Shown: positions 17,654-25,710 of the stretch, piece by piece
How positions within the stretch are numbered: the first letter of the stretch is position 1
Layout: each line of letters begins with the position of its first letter
Source: Cupriavidus oxalaticus
GTDB lineage: Bacteria > Pseudomonadota > Gammaproteobacteria > Burkholderiales > Burkholderiaceae
Direction: 5' to 3'
DNA length: 64,000 nt
Assembly: GCF_016894385.1 (NCBI RefSeq)
Contig: NZ_CP069811.1
Coordinates: forward strand, 596,501 to 660,500
Translations under genes and position numbers: made by a program
Notes under the pieces: model-generated
The model's input: only the letters and a program-made list of their open reading frames with translations
Told to the model about the DNA's origin: nothing
The model's database searches: none

Positions 17654-18823
17654 TCAGAACGAACGCGGCAGTTCGAGCACGTGCTCGGCCACGTAGGACA
17701 GGATCAGGTTGGTGGAAATCGGCGCGACCTGGTACAGGCGCGTTTCGCGGAACTTGCGCTCGATGTCGTACTCGGCGGCAAAGCCGAAGCCGCCGTGCGT
17801 CTGCAGGCAGACGTTGGCCGCTTCCCAGGAAGCATCGGCGGCCAGCAGCTTGGCGATATTGGCTTCCTTGCCGCACGCCTTGCCGGCATCGAACAGCCGC
17901 GCCGCCTTGTAGCGCATCAGGCTGGCGGCCTCGACATTGACGTACGAGCGCGCGATCGGGAACTGCACGGCCTGGTTCTGGCCGATCGGGCGGTCGAACA
18001 CGATGCGGTCGCGCGCATAGTTGCTGGCGCGCTCGACGAACCAGTAGCCGTCGCCGACGCACTCGGCGGCGATCAGGATGCGCTCGGCGTTGAGCCCGTC
18101 GAGGATGTACTTCAGGCCCTTGCCTTCCTCGCCGATCAGGTTTTCGGCCGGCACTTCCAGGTTGTCGAAAAACAGCTCGTTGGTCTCGTGGTTGACCATG
18201 TTGCGGATCGGCTTGACGGTCAGGCCCTTGCCGATGGCATCGCGCAGGTCAACCACGAACACCGATAGCCCCTCGGACTTGCGCTTGACCTGGTCCAGCG
18301 GCGTGGTGCGCGCCAGCAGCAGCATCAGGTCGGAGTGCTGCACGCGCGAAATCCATACCTTCTGGCCATTGACGATGTACTTGTCGCCCTGGCGCACCGC
18401 GGTGGTCTTGAGCTTGGTGGTGTCGGTGCCGGTGGTGGGCTCGGTCACGGCCATCGACTGCATGCGCAGCTCGCCCGAGGCGATGCCGGGCAGCCAGCGG
18501 CGCTTCTGCTCCTCGGAGCCGTGGCGCAGCAGGCAGCCCATCACATACATCTGGCCGTGGCAGGCGCCGGAATTGCCGCCGCTGCGGTTGATTTCTTCCA
18601 TGATGACCGAGGCTGCGGTCAGCGACAGGCCCGAGCCGCCGTAGGTCTCGGGAATCAGGGCCGACAGCCAGCCGGCCTGGGTCAGCGCCTGCACGAAGCG
18701 CTCGGGAAAGGCTTCCTGCGCTTCCACGCGCTGCCAGTATGCCGAATCGAAGCCGGCGCAAAGGTCGCGCACGGCCTCGCGGATTTCGGGATACAGCAGT
18801 TCCGGATCCTGTTCTGCAAGCAT
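17654..18823 (-). CDS. Acyl-CoA dehydrogenase, first gene of the itaconate-like operon
   Basis: 389 residues from the ATG at 18823 (MLAEQDPELLYPEI), which fits the usual N terminus; an in-frame ATG at 18877 would add 18 residues. Signatures: VTEPTTGTDTTKLKTTA, GDKYIVNGQKVWIS, and QTHGGFGFAAEYDIERKFRE near the C terminus with a Glu in the base position. It is first of five tightly spaced minus-strand genes. In the P. aeruginosa itaconate locus an ACAD gene is likewise present. Its substrate could be a methylsuccinyl-type CoA ester feeding mesaconyl- or itaconyl-CoA, but that is inference. Confidence 0.88.
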   Translation of the reverse strand: MLAEQDPELLYPEIREAVRDLCAGFDSAYWQRVEAQEAFPERFVQALTQAGWLSALIPETYGGSGLSLTAASVIMEEINRSGGNSGACHGQMYVMGCLLRHGSEEQKRRWLPGIASGELRMQSMAVTEPTTGTDTTKLKTTAVRQGDKYIVNGQKVWISRVQHSDLMLLLARTTPLDQVKRKSEGLSVFVVDLRDAIGKGLTVKPIRNMVNHETNELFFDNLEVPAENLIGEEGKGLKYILDGLNAERILIAAECVGDGYWFVERASNYARDRIVFDRPIGQNQAVQFPIARSYVNVEAASLMRYKAARLFDAGKACGKEANIAKLLAADASWEAANVCLQTHGGFGFAAEYDIERKFRETRLYQVAPISTNLILSYVAEHVLELPRSF

Positions 18824-18959
18824 GGGGAGGCCCCGTCCATTTCGAATGGGGCCATTATTCCCGACCCCCTTGCTCACTGAAATTCGGATTTGCGAAAGAG
18901 CGGCTTAGGGCCGCCGGAAGCGCTTGCGGCGCGCTATGCACCTGGTTGCGCAATGCAAG

Positions 18960-18982
18960 ACGCCCGGCTCTGCCGGGCGTTT
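18960..18982. terminator. Terminator-like hairpin
   Basis: ACGCCCGGC-TCT-GCCGGGCGT, a 9-bp perfect stem with a three-base loop, followed by TTT on the plus strand. It lies between the ACAD promoter side and the end of the minus-strand 24-residue gene and could end the latter. Confidence 0.5.
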
Positions 18983-19059
18983 CAGGGGTGTTGCGGGGGC
19001 GTTTCGGGGCCGTTTCCGGGGCGCTCGAAGGGCAGGGCGCGCGGCCCCGCGGGGTGGTA

Positions 19060-19134
19060 TCAGTGTACGAACAGCCAGATCAGGATCAGGACAAAGGCCG
19101 GGACACCAAGTAGCCAGGCGAGGATGTAGGGCAT
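19060..19134 (-). CDS. Very small single-span membrane protein, 24 residues
   Basis: The frame encodes MPYILAWLLGVPAFVLILIW plus LFVH: one hydrophobic helix with a Gly-Val-Pro kink and a short polar end. AGGAG lies eight bases before the ATG, the ideal spacing, and a hairpin lies downstream. Longer in-frame starts would add an Arg-rich segment that looks like translated intergenic DNA. Small helical proteins with a very similar YILAWLLG-VP-F pattern are, from memory, annotated as hypothetical in related bacteria. Function unknown. Confidence 0.6.
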   Translation of the reverse strand: MPYILAWLLGVPAFVLILIWLFVH

Positions 19135-19337
19135 GGTGTAGCTCCTGTTTTGCACTAGTCGTGGTGATTCCAATATAGGGTCGGCGCCGCGGCGGGACTG
19201 TCGGGGAGGTTCCGCTTGCCGTGTAGGACGCCGCCGCACGGACCGGTAAGGCGCAGCCGCATCGGCGTGCGGCCGGCGCCATAGGCTTGCGGCGCGTGCT
19301 ACGCTCAGGTCTGTACCCAAGCACCTGGAGGCGAGCG

Positions 19338-19805
19338 ATGGACGGGGTCTGGTCGGAAATCTACAGTGCCATCCGCGCCGAGTTCAGCGATCTGCCTGAC
19401 GCCGGCGAAGCCACCCGCCTCCTGGTGCGGCTGACCTTGGCGGTGGTGCTGGGCGGGCTGATCGGCTATGAGCGGGAGGCCTCGGGCAAGGCCGCCGGGC
19501 TGCGCACCCATATGCTGGTGGCGCTCGGCTCGGCGCTGTTCGTGCTGGTGCCGCTGCAGGCGGGCGTGCCGCTGGCGGACATCAGCCGCGTGCTGCAGGG
19601 GCTGATCGCCGGGATCGGCTTCCTGGGCGCGGGTGCGATCCTGAAACAGAACAGCGAAGCCGACATCAAGGGCCTGACCACGGCAGCCAGCGTCTGGATG
19701 GTGGCGGCAATCGGCGTGGCAGCCGGCCTCGGGCGCGACACCACGGCGGTGATCGCCACGATCTTCACGCTGGTCATCCTGCAGATCCTGCTGCGCTTGA
19801 AATAG
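19338..19805 (+). CDS. MgtC/SapB family membrane protein
   Basis: 155 residues from the ATG at 19338, preceded by GGAGGCGA; a start at 19287 would place a poor leader on the protein. Four or five hydrophobic segments carry the MgtC signature: LIGYEREASGKAAGLRTHMLVALGSALF, then GLIAGIGFLGAGAILK and IKGLTTAASVWMVAAIGVAAGLG. Family members are small inner-membrane proteins linked to magnesium limitation and intracellular survival; biochemical function is still debated. It looks like a single-gene unit between the 24-residue gene and a DUF2628 gene. Confidence 0.9.
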   Translation: MDGVWSEIYSAIRAEFSDLPDAGEATRLLVRLTLAVVLGGLIGYEREASGKAAGLRTHMLVALGSALFVLVPLQAGVPLADISRVLQGLIAGIGFLGAGAILKQNSEADIKGLTTAASVWMVAAIGVAAGLGRDTTAVIATIFTLVILQILLRLK

Positions 19806-19959
19806 CGCTGCGGGAGACAGCACGCCGGCCTTCTCCCACCGGCTTGCCCCAATCTCCTTTCAATGCGCGCCAGCGCACGCAGCGCCGGCGCGCACCGGCC
19901 TATGCTGTGCAGACACTGTTCCGCGATGACGGGGCAGGCAGCAGGCAGGGGAGGGTGGC

Positions 19960-20469
19960 ATGAAATCATCGATCCGTGACGATGCGGCGCTGGCCGCTTT
20001 CGTGGGGCCGCGCTACGCGTATTACAGCGGCCGCTGGGCCCTGGCCGAGGTGCGCGGCGGCATGTCGTGGAACTGGGCGGCGTGCCTCCTGGGCCCGTTC
20101 TGGATGGCCTACCGGCGCATGTACTGGCAAGTGGGCGTCTATGCGCTGATCGTCTGCACGGAGCCGGTGCTGCACGCGCTGTTCCGCATCGACATGCCGC
20201 TGGCGCTGTCCCGGCCGCTGCTGTATGCGCTGGCGCTGCTGCTGGGCATGTACGGCAACCAGCTGTACCGCTGGCATGCCGAATCCACCATCCGGCGCCT
20301 GCGCGAATACCACTGGTCGCCGGAGCTGGTCCACGATTCGCTGGCGCGCTGCGGCCGCACCAGCTGGCCGGGCGTATTCGCCATGGGGCTGCTGCTGGTG
20401 GTCATGGCGGTCTCGCTGCGCCCGCTGGCCGGGCTGGTGGCGCACTCGACGGGGCTGCTCGCCGGCTAG
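19960..20469 (+). CDS. DUF2628 family membrane protein
   Basis: 169 residues. The DUF2628 core MSWNWAACLLGPFWMAYRRMYW is near residue 35, followed by two or three hydrophobic spans and a final span near the C terminus. Function is unknown. The ATG follows an AGGGGAGGGTGG purine run. It is convergent with the LysR gene; a short tandem repeat fills the gap between them. Confidence 0.8.
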   Translation: MKSSIRDDAALAAFVGPRYAYYSGRWALAEVRGGMSWNWAACLLGPFWMAYRRMYWQVGVYALIVCTEPVLHALFRIDMPLALSRPLLYALALLLGMYGNQLYRWHAESTIRRLREYHWSPELVHDSLARCGRTSWPGVFAMGLLLVVMAVSLRPLAGLVAHSTGLLAG

Positions 20470-20476
20470 GGCGCTG

Positions 20477-20530
20477 CGCTTATACCCGCGCTTATACCCG
20501 CTTGTACCGGCTTGTACCCGCTTATACCGG
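20477..20530. repeat. Short tandem repeat, 10-12 bp period
   Basis: Units CGCTTATACCCG (twice), CTTGTACCGG, CTTGTACCCG, CTTATACCGG run without interruption between the convergent DUF2628 and LysR genes. The last unit carries the LysR stop codon (TAA on the minus strand). Confidence 0.75.
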
Positions 20531-21424
20531 CTCGCGCGACGCGTCCACCAGGTACTGGATCAGGGTCTCGGCGAACTGGGGCAGCTCGCGCCCCGGGCGC
20601 CGGACCAGGCGCAGCTCGCGCTTGGCCCATTCGTCTTCCAGCTGGATAAAGCGCAGCACCTTGCGGCTGGCGTAGCGGCGCGCGCAGCTGTTGGGCACGA
20701 TGGCGATGCCGGCGCCGGCCTCCACCATGCGGCAGACCGCGTCGAAGCTGCCGACCTGGATGCGCAGGCTGATGCGCTTGCCCATGCCGCTGGCGATGCG
20801 GTCCAGGAACGACTGGATCGCGCTGAACTGGTTCAGCCCGACGAAGCGGCAGGTATCGAGCAGGTCGGCGAAATGCAGCCGCTTGAACGCCGGCAGCGGA
20901 TGGTTCACCGGCGCGATCACGATCAGCTCGTCGCTGCACAGGTGCATCACGTCCAGGTCCTGGGTCGCGACTTCACCCGCCACGATGCCGAGGTCGGCTG
21001 CGCCCGCGCTGATGGCCGACACGATTTCCTGCGACAGGTGCTCTTCCAGTTCGATATCGATGTCGGGATTCTCGGTCAGGAAGCGCGACACGCCGGTGGC
21101 GAGGAAGGAATTGGTGGCGGTGGTATTGGCCAGCAGCCGCACGCGTCCCTTGACGCCCTTGGCATAGGGACGCAGGTCGGCGTGCAGGCATTCCAGCTCG
21201 CGGAAGACCTCGCGCGCATGGCGCAGCAGCGCATCGCCCGCCGGGGTGAGGCGCACGCCCTTGACCTGCCGGATCAGCAATTGTGTCTGGAACGCCTCTT
21301 CCAGCTGCTTGATCCGGGTACTGGCGGCCGGCAGCGACAGGAAGCTGCGCTCGGCGGCGCGGGTCAGGTTTTCCGTCTCGCCGACGTTAAGGAAAAGGCG
21401 CAGATCGGTCAGGTCGTAATGCAT
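20522..21424 (-). CDS. LysR-type transcriptional regulator
   Basis: 300 residues. N-terminal winged helix-turn-helix (DLRLFLNVGETENLTRAAERS, SLPAASTRIKQLEEAFQTQL) followed by a periplasmic-binding-like effector domain. It is divergent from the SDR/CoA-transferase pair with 277 bp between them, the classic layout for a LysR protein controlling the neighbouring operon. No T-N11-A operator could be assigned with confidence. The last codons run into the tandem repeat. Confidence 0.92.
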   Translation of the reverse strand: MHYDLTDLRLFLNVGETENLTRAAERSFLSLPAASTRIKQLEEAFQTQLLIRQVKGVRLTPAGDALLRHAREVFRELECLHADLRPYAKGVKGRVRLLANTTATNSFLATGVSRFLTENPDIDIELEEHLSQEIVSAISAGAADLGIVAGEVATQDLDVMHLCSDELIVIAPVNHPLPAFKRLHFADLLDTCRFVGLNQFSAIQSFLDRIASGMGKRISLRIQVGSFDAVCRMVEAGAGIAIVPNSCARRYASRKVLRFIQLEDEWAKRELRLVRRPGRELPQFAETLIQYLVDASREPV

Positions 21425-21700
21425 GGGCTTCCGTCAGGCCAAAGGCCACTTTTGTGATTCGTGAATTCCAAAGATGCGGATGCCAATTTATCGTATCCCA
21501 CGCGGCAATGACATCCGGAATGACAGCACTCGGGCGTCGCCAGTCGGGCGGCGTGCCGATAATCGCACCGGAATTTGGACCGGACCGGCATGTGAACGGC
21601 GAATCCGGACGATCATCGCGCCGTACGCGCCGTGATCTCCCTGCCGATGGCAGCGGCGACCGGACGACAGGATTTCAGAGGATTTGAGAGGAGCAAGGCA

Positions 21701-22615
21701 ATGAGCGGTTTGATGGCAGGCAAGGTTGCGCTGGTAACGGGCGCGGGTGGCGGGATCGGGCGCGGCATCGCGCTGGCAATGGCCGCCGCCGGGGCCAAGG
21801 TGGTGGTCAATGACCTGGGCGTGTCGATGACCGGCGAAGGCGGCGACACCGGCCCCGCGCAGCGCGTGGTGGAAGAAATCCGCGCCGCCGGCGGCGAGGC
21901 CGTGGCCAACACGGACAGCGTCTCGACCTGGAACGGCGCCAATGCCATCGTGCAGTGCGCGCTGGACAATTTCGGCCGCATCGATGCCGTGGTCAACAAC
22001 GCGGGCAACCTGCGCGACCGCATGTTCTTCAAGATGAACGAGGAAGAGTGGCGCTCGGTGATCGACGTGCACCTGCACGGCACCTTCTTCGTCAGCCGCG
22101 CCGCGGCCAACTACTTCAAGGACCAGGAGAGCGGCGCCTACGTGCACATGACCTCGACCTCGGGCCTGATCGGCAACCTGGGCCAGGCCAACTACTCGGC
22201 GGCCAAGCTGGGCATCGCCGCGCTGTCCAAGTCGATCGCGCTGGACATGCAGCGTTTCAACGTGCGCTCGAACTGCATTGCGCCGTTCGCGTGGAGCCGC
22301 ATGACCAGCTCGATCCCGGCTGAAACGCCGGAAGAAAAGGCCCGCGTCGCCAAGCTGCAGAAGATGGAAGCCGGCAAGATCGCCCCGGTGGCGGTGTACC
22401 TGGCCAGCGATGCCGCGTCCGAAGTCAACGCCCAGATCTTCGCGGTGCGCGCCAACGAGATCATGCTGATGAGCCAGCCGCGCCCGGTGCGCTCGGTGCA
22501 CATGAGCGAAGGCTGGACCCCGGAAAGCGTGGCCGAGATCGCCATGCCGGCGATGCGCAACAGCTTCTTCAAGCTGGAGCGCTCGCCCGACGTGATCGGC
22601 TGGGACCCGATCTGA
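21701..22615 (+). CDS. Short-chain dehydrogenase, 3-hydroxyacyl-CoA dehydrogenase-like
   Basis: 304 residues from the ATG at 21701, which follows GAGAGGAG; a start at 21632 has no such site. It has the Rossmann motif TGAGGGIGRGI, NNAG, and the catalytic YSAAK (about residue 168). The insertion after the first beta-alpha unit (VNDLGVSMTGEGGDTGPA) and the overall size resemble the dehydrogenase part of peroxisomal multifunctional enzyme type 2 (HSD17B4). It probably oxidises a 3-hydroxyacyl-CoA. The next gene, a CoA-transferase, starts one base after its stop. Confidence 0.9.
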   Translation: MSGLMAGKVALVTGAGGGIGRGIALAMAAAGAKVVVNDLGVSMTGEGGDTGPAQRVVEEIRAAGGEAVANTDSVSTWNGANAIVQCALDNFGRIDAVVNNAGNLRDRMFFKMNEEEWRSVIDVHLHGTFFVSRAAANYFKDQESGAYVHMTSTSGLIGNLGQANYSAAKLGIAALSKSIALDMQRFNVRSNCIAPFAWSRMTSSIPAETPEEKARVAKLQKMEAGKIAPVAVYLASDAASEVNAQIFAVRANEIMLMSQPRPVRSVHMSEGWTPESVAEIAMPAMRNSFFKLERSPDVIGWDPI

Positions 22616-22616
22616 G

Positions 22617-23876
22617 ATGGCGGGGGCGCAATCGCTGCCCGGCACCCGCGGCGCCCGCGGTGCCCTTGAGGGTGTGCGGGTGCTCGACCTGTCGCGCATC
22701 CTGGCGGGACCGTGGTGCGCGCAGAACCTGGCCGACCTGGGGGCCGAGGTCATCAAGGTGGAGCGCCCCGGCGCCGGCGACGATACCCGTTCGTGGGGGC
22801 CGCCCTGGCTGCCCGATGCCAACGGCGAGCCGTCGCGCGACGCCACCTACTTTGCCGGCGCCAACCGCGGCAAGCAGTCGGTGACGCTGGATATCGCCAG
22901 CCCCCAAGGGCAGGCGATCGTGCGCGAACTGGCGGCGAAGTCGCAGATCGTGCTGGAGAACTACAAGGTCGGCGACCTGAAGCGCTACGGGCTGGACTAT
23001 GAAAGCCTGAAGGCGGTCAACCCGGCCATCGTCTATTGCTCGATCACGGGCTACGGCCAGACCGGGCCGAGCGCGCACAAGCCCGGCTACGACTTCATCT
23101 TCCAGGGCCTCGGCGGCCTGATGAGCGTCACCGGCGAGCGCGACGACCTGCCCGGCGGCGGGCCGCAGAAGGTCGGCGTCGCGGTGGTCGACATGCTGAC
23201 CGGCATGTATGCCACGGTGGCGGTGCTGGCCGCGCTGCGCCATGCCGAACGCACCGGCGAGGGCCAGCATATCGACATGGCGCTGCTCGACGCGGTGGTG
23301 GCGGTCGGCGCCACGCCGATCATCGCCCAGCGCGTGACCGGCCAGGCCATGCCGCGTTTTGGCAACGCGCACGCCAACATGGTGCCCTACCATGTGTTCG
23401 CCACCGCCGACGGCTACATGATCGTGGCGGCGGGCAACGACGGGCAGTGGCAGGCCTACTGCCGCGGTATCGAACGCCCTGACCTGGCCGCCGACGAGCG
23501 CTTTGCCACCGGCCCCGGCCGCATCGTCCACCGCGAAACGCTGGTGCCGATGCTGGAGGCGCACATGCGCACGCGCGAGACCGCCCACTGGGTCCAGGCG
23601 CTGGAAGCGCAGGGCATCCCGTGCGGGCCGATCAACGACTACGGCCAGGTGCTGGAAGACCCGCAGGTGCGGCACCGGGAGCTGCAGGTCGACCTGGTGC
23701 GCGACGACGGCAGCCTGTGCCCGACGGTCAAGAGCCCGTTGCGGCTGTCGGCAACGCCGGTGCGGTACGATGCGCCGCCGCCGCGGCTGGGGCAGCATAC
23801 CGAGCGCGTGCTGGAAGACGTACTGGGATTGTCCGCCGCACGCATTGCCGCGCTGCGGGAGCAGGGCGTCATCTGA
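22617..23876 (+). CDS. Family III CoA-transferase (CaiB/BaiF), canonical
   Basis: 419 residues. N-terminal VRVLDLSRILAGPWCAQNLADLGAEVIKVERPG, LDIASPQGQ, CSITGYGQTGP and the active-site Asp in RTGEGQHIDMALLD (D220) are all in place. It transfers CoA between carboxylic acids. It is coupled to the SDR gene by an interval of a single base, and the divergent LysR protein is the likely regulator. Substrate is unknown. Confidence 0.92.
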   Translation: MAGAQSLPGTRGARGALEGVRVLDLSRILAGPWCAQNLADLGAEVIKVERPGAGDDTRSWGPPWLPDANGEPSRDATYFAGANRGKQSVTLDIASPQGQAIVRELAAKSQIVLENYKVGDLKRYGLDYESLKAVNPAIVYCSITGYGQTGPSAHKPGYDFIFQGLGGLMSVTGERDDLPGGGPQKVGVAVVDMLTGMYATVAVLAALRHAERTGEGQHIDMALLDAVVAVGATPIIAQRVTGQAMPRFGNAHANMVPYHVFATADGYMIVAAGNDGQWQAYCRGIERPDLAADERFATGPGRIVHRETLVPMLEAHMRTRETAHWVQALEAQGIPCGPINDYGQVLEDPQVRHRELQVDLVRDDGSLCPTVKSPLRLSATPVRYDAPPPRLGQHTERVLEDVLGLSAARIAALREQGVI

Positions 23877-23968
23877 AGCACAGGTCCCCGGGGGCGCCTG
23901 CACAAGGCCCCCGCATCGCCTAGGCTGTTTCCAGGGCGCACCGCGCGCCTAACTCCCGGAGACAGCAC

Positions 23969-24175
23969 ATGGATGAGGAAACCTTCAACCTCAGCATCCG
24001 CAAGTTCCTCAAGGTCGTCGGCGTCAGTTCCCAGCGCGAGATCGAGCAGGCGATCGCCCAGGCCCTTGCCGACGGCACCATCGCCGGCACCGGACGCTTT
24101 CCGGTGACGATGACGCTGGAACTGCCGGCGGCAAAGCTCAAGGCGAAATTCGACGGCGAGATCCAGCTTGAATAG
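23969..24175 (+). CDS. DUF6494-like small protein, 68 residues
   Basis: Short soluble protein starting MDEETFNLSIRKFLKVVGV, containing QREIEQAIAQALADG and a C-terminal beta-rich half. This pattern matches the small conserved DUF6494 group as I remember it. CCGGAG lies before the ATG. Function unknown; it stands alone after the CoA-transferase gene. Confidence 0.75.
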   Translation: MDEETFNLSIRKFLKVVGVSSQREIEQAIAQALADGTIAGTGRFPVTMTLELPAAKLKAKFDGEIQLE

Positions 24176-24211
24176 CGGGAGGCGGACCGCAGTGCTATTC
24201 GTTTAGTGCCT

Positions 24212-24237
24212 GTCGTTCCCGCGCAGGCGGGAATGAC
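24212..24237. repeat. Dispersed palindromic repeat (GTTCCCGC/GCGGGAA family)
   Basis: GTCGTTCCCGC, three- to five-base loop, GCGGGAATGAC. The same family occurs at 37078-37103, 46353-46380 and as a head-to-head pair at 60549-60628. Here it sits between two convergent genes and may double as a terminator. Confidence 0.7.
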
Positions 24238-24243
24238 GGTGGT

Positions 24244-25431
24244 TCAGGCCGCGTCGTGCTCGCCGCGCATCCCCCGCAGCCGGTACTCGCCCGGCGCTAC
24301 CCCGGTCCACTTCTTGAACGCGCGATGGAAGGTGCTCGGCTCCGAGAAGCCGAGCCGCAGCGCCACTTCCTGCAGCGTCATGCCGGGGTGTTCCAGCATG
24401 CCGATGGCGACGTCGCGGCGCAGGCTGTCCTTGATGCTCTGGTAGCCGCGGCCTTCGTCGCGCAGCCGGCGGCGCAGCGTCTGCGGCGTCAGGCGCAGCA
24501 TCTGCGCCATCTGCTCGAGCGACGGCAGTTCGTCGTTCAGGTGCGAGCGCAGGTGCTGGCGGATGCGTTCGGCCAGGCAGCAGCTGTCGCGGTAGCGGAT
24601 CAGCAGGTTGCGCGGCGCCTCCTGCAGGAAGGTGCGCAGGCTGGCGCCGTCCTGCATCACCGGCAGGCGCAGGCAGGCGGCATCGAAATGCAGCGCCGTA
24701 AGCGGCTGGCCGTAATGCACGGCGGTCTTGAACACGCGTTCGGTGTCGCTGCAGCCCTGCGGTCGTTCGTTGGCCAGGTCGACGCGCAGCAGCGGGATAT
24801 GCTGCGCCACCAGCCAGCTCACCAGCGCATAGCCCTGGAACACGAAGGTCGATTCCGCGAAGCTGCGGCAGGCGGAGGTCGGTGCGCGCCGGTGCAGCCG
24901 GATCGAGGCAATCCTGCCGTCGGCGCTGACATGCAGGCGCGGGGTAAAGGCATCGAGATGCAGCCGGTACAGGCGCATGGCAGCGTGGATCGCGTCTTCC
25001 AGCGTGGCGCAATGGATCATGGCCCGCGCCGCCTGGGCAAACGTGCCGGGCGGGACCGGCCGGTCCAGCAGCCCCCACAGTTCGTCGCGCATGACGCGGC
25101 GCAGCGTGCGGATCAGTGCGGCGTACTGCCCCTGTGTCACGCGCGCGCTGGGCGAGGGCAGCAGCGCCGGCGAAATGCCGGCGCGGCGCAGCAATGCGTC
25201 GACGTCGTGACCCAGGCGGCGCGCACCCTGGAGGATGCGGTGCACATGCTGGATGGCGACCGTGTGGCGTGCCGGGGCCTGGGCAGGCGCGGCTGCCATG
25301 GCTCCCCTGGCTTGCACCGCGCCGGGCAGGCGACCGGGGGTGCCGGGCAGCGGACCCTGCGTCAGGGCGCCGGCGATGTGCAGCTTGCCCGGTAGTGGCG
25401 GGCGCAGCGATGGCTGGACAGCGGTGTGCAT
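24244..25431 (-). CDS. AraC-family transcriptional regulator with N-terminal ligand-binding domain
   Basis: 395 residues from the ATG at 25431, preceded by GAGGAG. Earlier in-frame starts give an Arg-rich leader without a ribosome-binding site. The long N-terminal part resembles the arabinose-binding-type domain of OruR-like regulators (VDALLRRAGISPALL and RVTQGQYAALIRTL). The C terminus holds two helix-turn-helix units (LEQMAQMLRLTPQTLRRRL and TLQEVALRLGFSEPSTFHRAF). It is divergent from the Bug/ligase/ACAD operon starting at 25711, with 279 bp between, and is the natural candidate to control it. Confidence 0.9.
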   Translation of the reverse strand: MHTAVQPSLRPPLPGKLHIAGALTQGPLPGTPGRLPGAVQARGAMAAAPAQAPARHTVAIQHVHRILQGARRLGHDVDALLRRAGISPALLPSPSARVTQGQYAALIRTLRRVMRDELWGLLDRPVPPGTFAQAARAMIHCATLEDAIHAAMRLYRLHLDAFTPRLHVSADGRIASIRLHRRAPTSACRSFAESTFVFQGYALVSWLVAQHIPLLRVDLANERPQGCSDTERVFKTAVHYGQPLTALHFDAACLRLPVMQDGASLRTFLQEAPRNLLIRYRDSCCLAERIRQHLRSHLNDELPSLEQMAQMLRLTPQTLRRRLRDEGRGYQSIKDSLRRDVAIGMLEHPGMTLQEVALRLGFSEPSTFHRAFKKWTGVAPGEYRLRGMRGEHDAA

Positions 25432-25710
25432 GGGTCTCCTCGTCACGTTGACGCGCCGGCGCGGGCATTCCCGGTCTTTGCGCCACCTTATCAAGCGCCG
25501 GCTGCACCGCACAATCGGGATTTGCCAAAGCCTGCCTTTTGCCTGAACGATTCGGCCAATCATTTTGGCCCGTCTGGTCATTGTCCACGCACCGCAGCAT
25601 CGCGCACTCTCCGGCTAACACAAGAGAACCGGCCCGCCAAGGCGGCCAGTACCGGGCGAGCCGGGGTCAGACGCCCCACCCGCTCCGGAAAAAACCAAAG
25701 GAGACAACAC
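25432..25710. promoter_or_regulatory. Divergent regulatory region between the AraC gene and the Bug/ligase operon
   Basis: 279 bp without a gene. It should hold the AraC-protein operator. No clear direct repeats or promoter boxes could be assigned by eye. Confidence 0.35.

Noticed and set aside
14947..17940. A 997-codon plus-strand open frame opposite the itaconate-like operon
   Set aside because: It is exactly antisense to several genes with clear motifs and has His/Gly/Arg-rich shadow composition without any domain.
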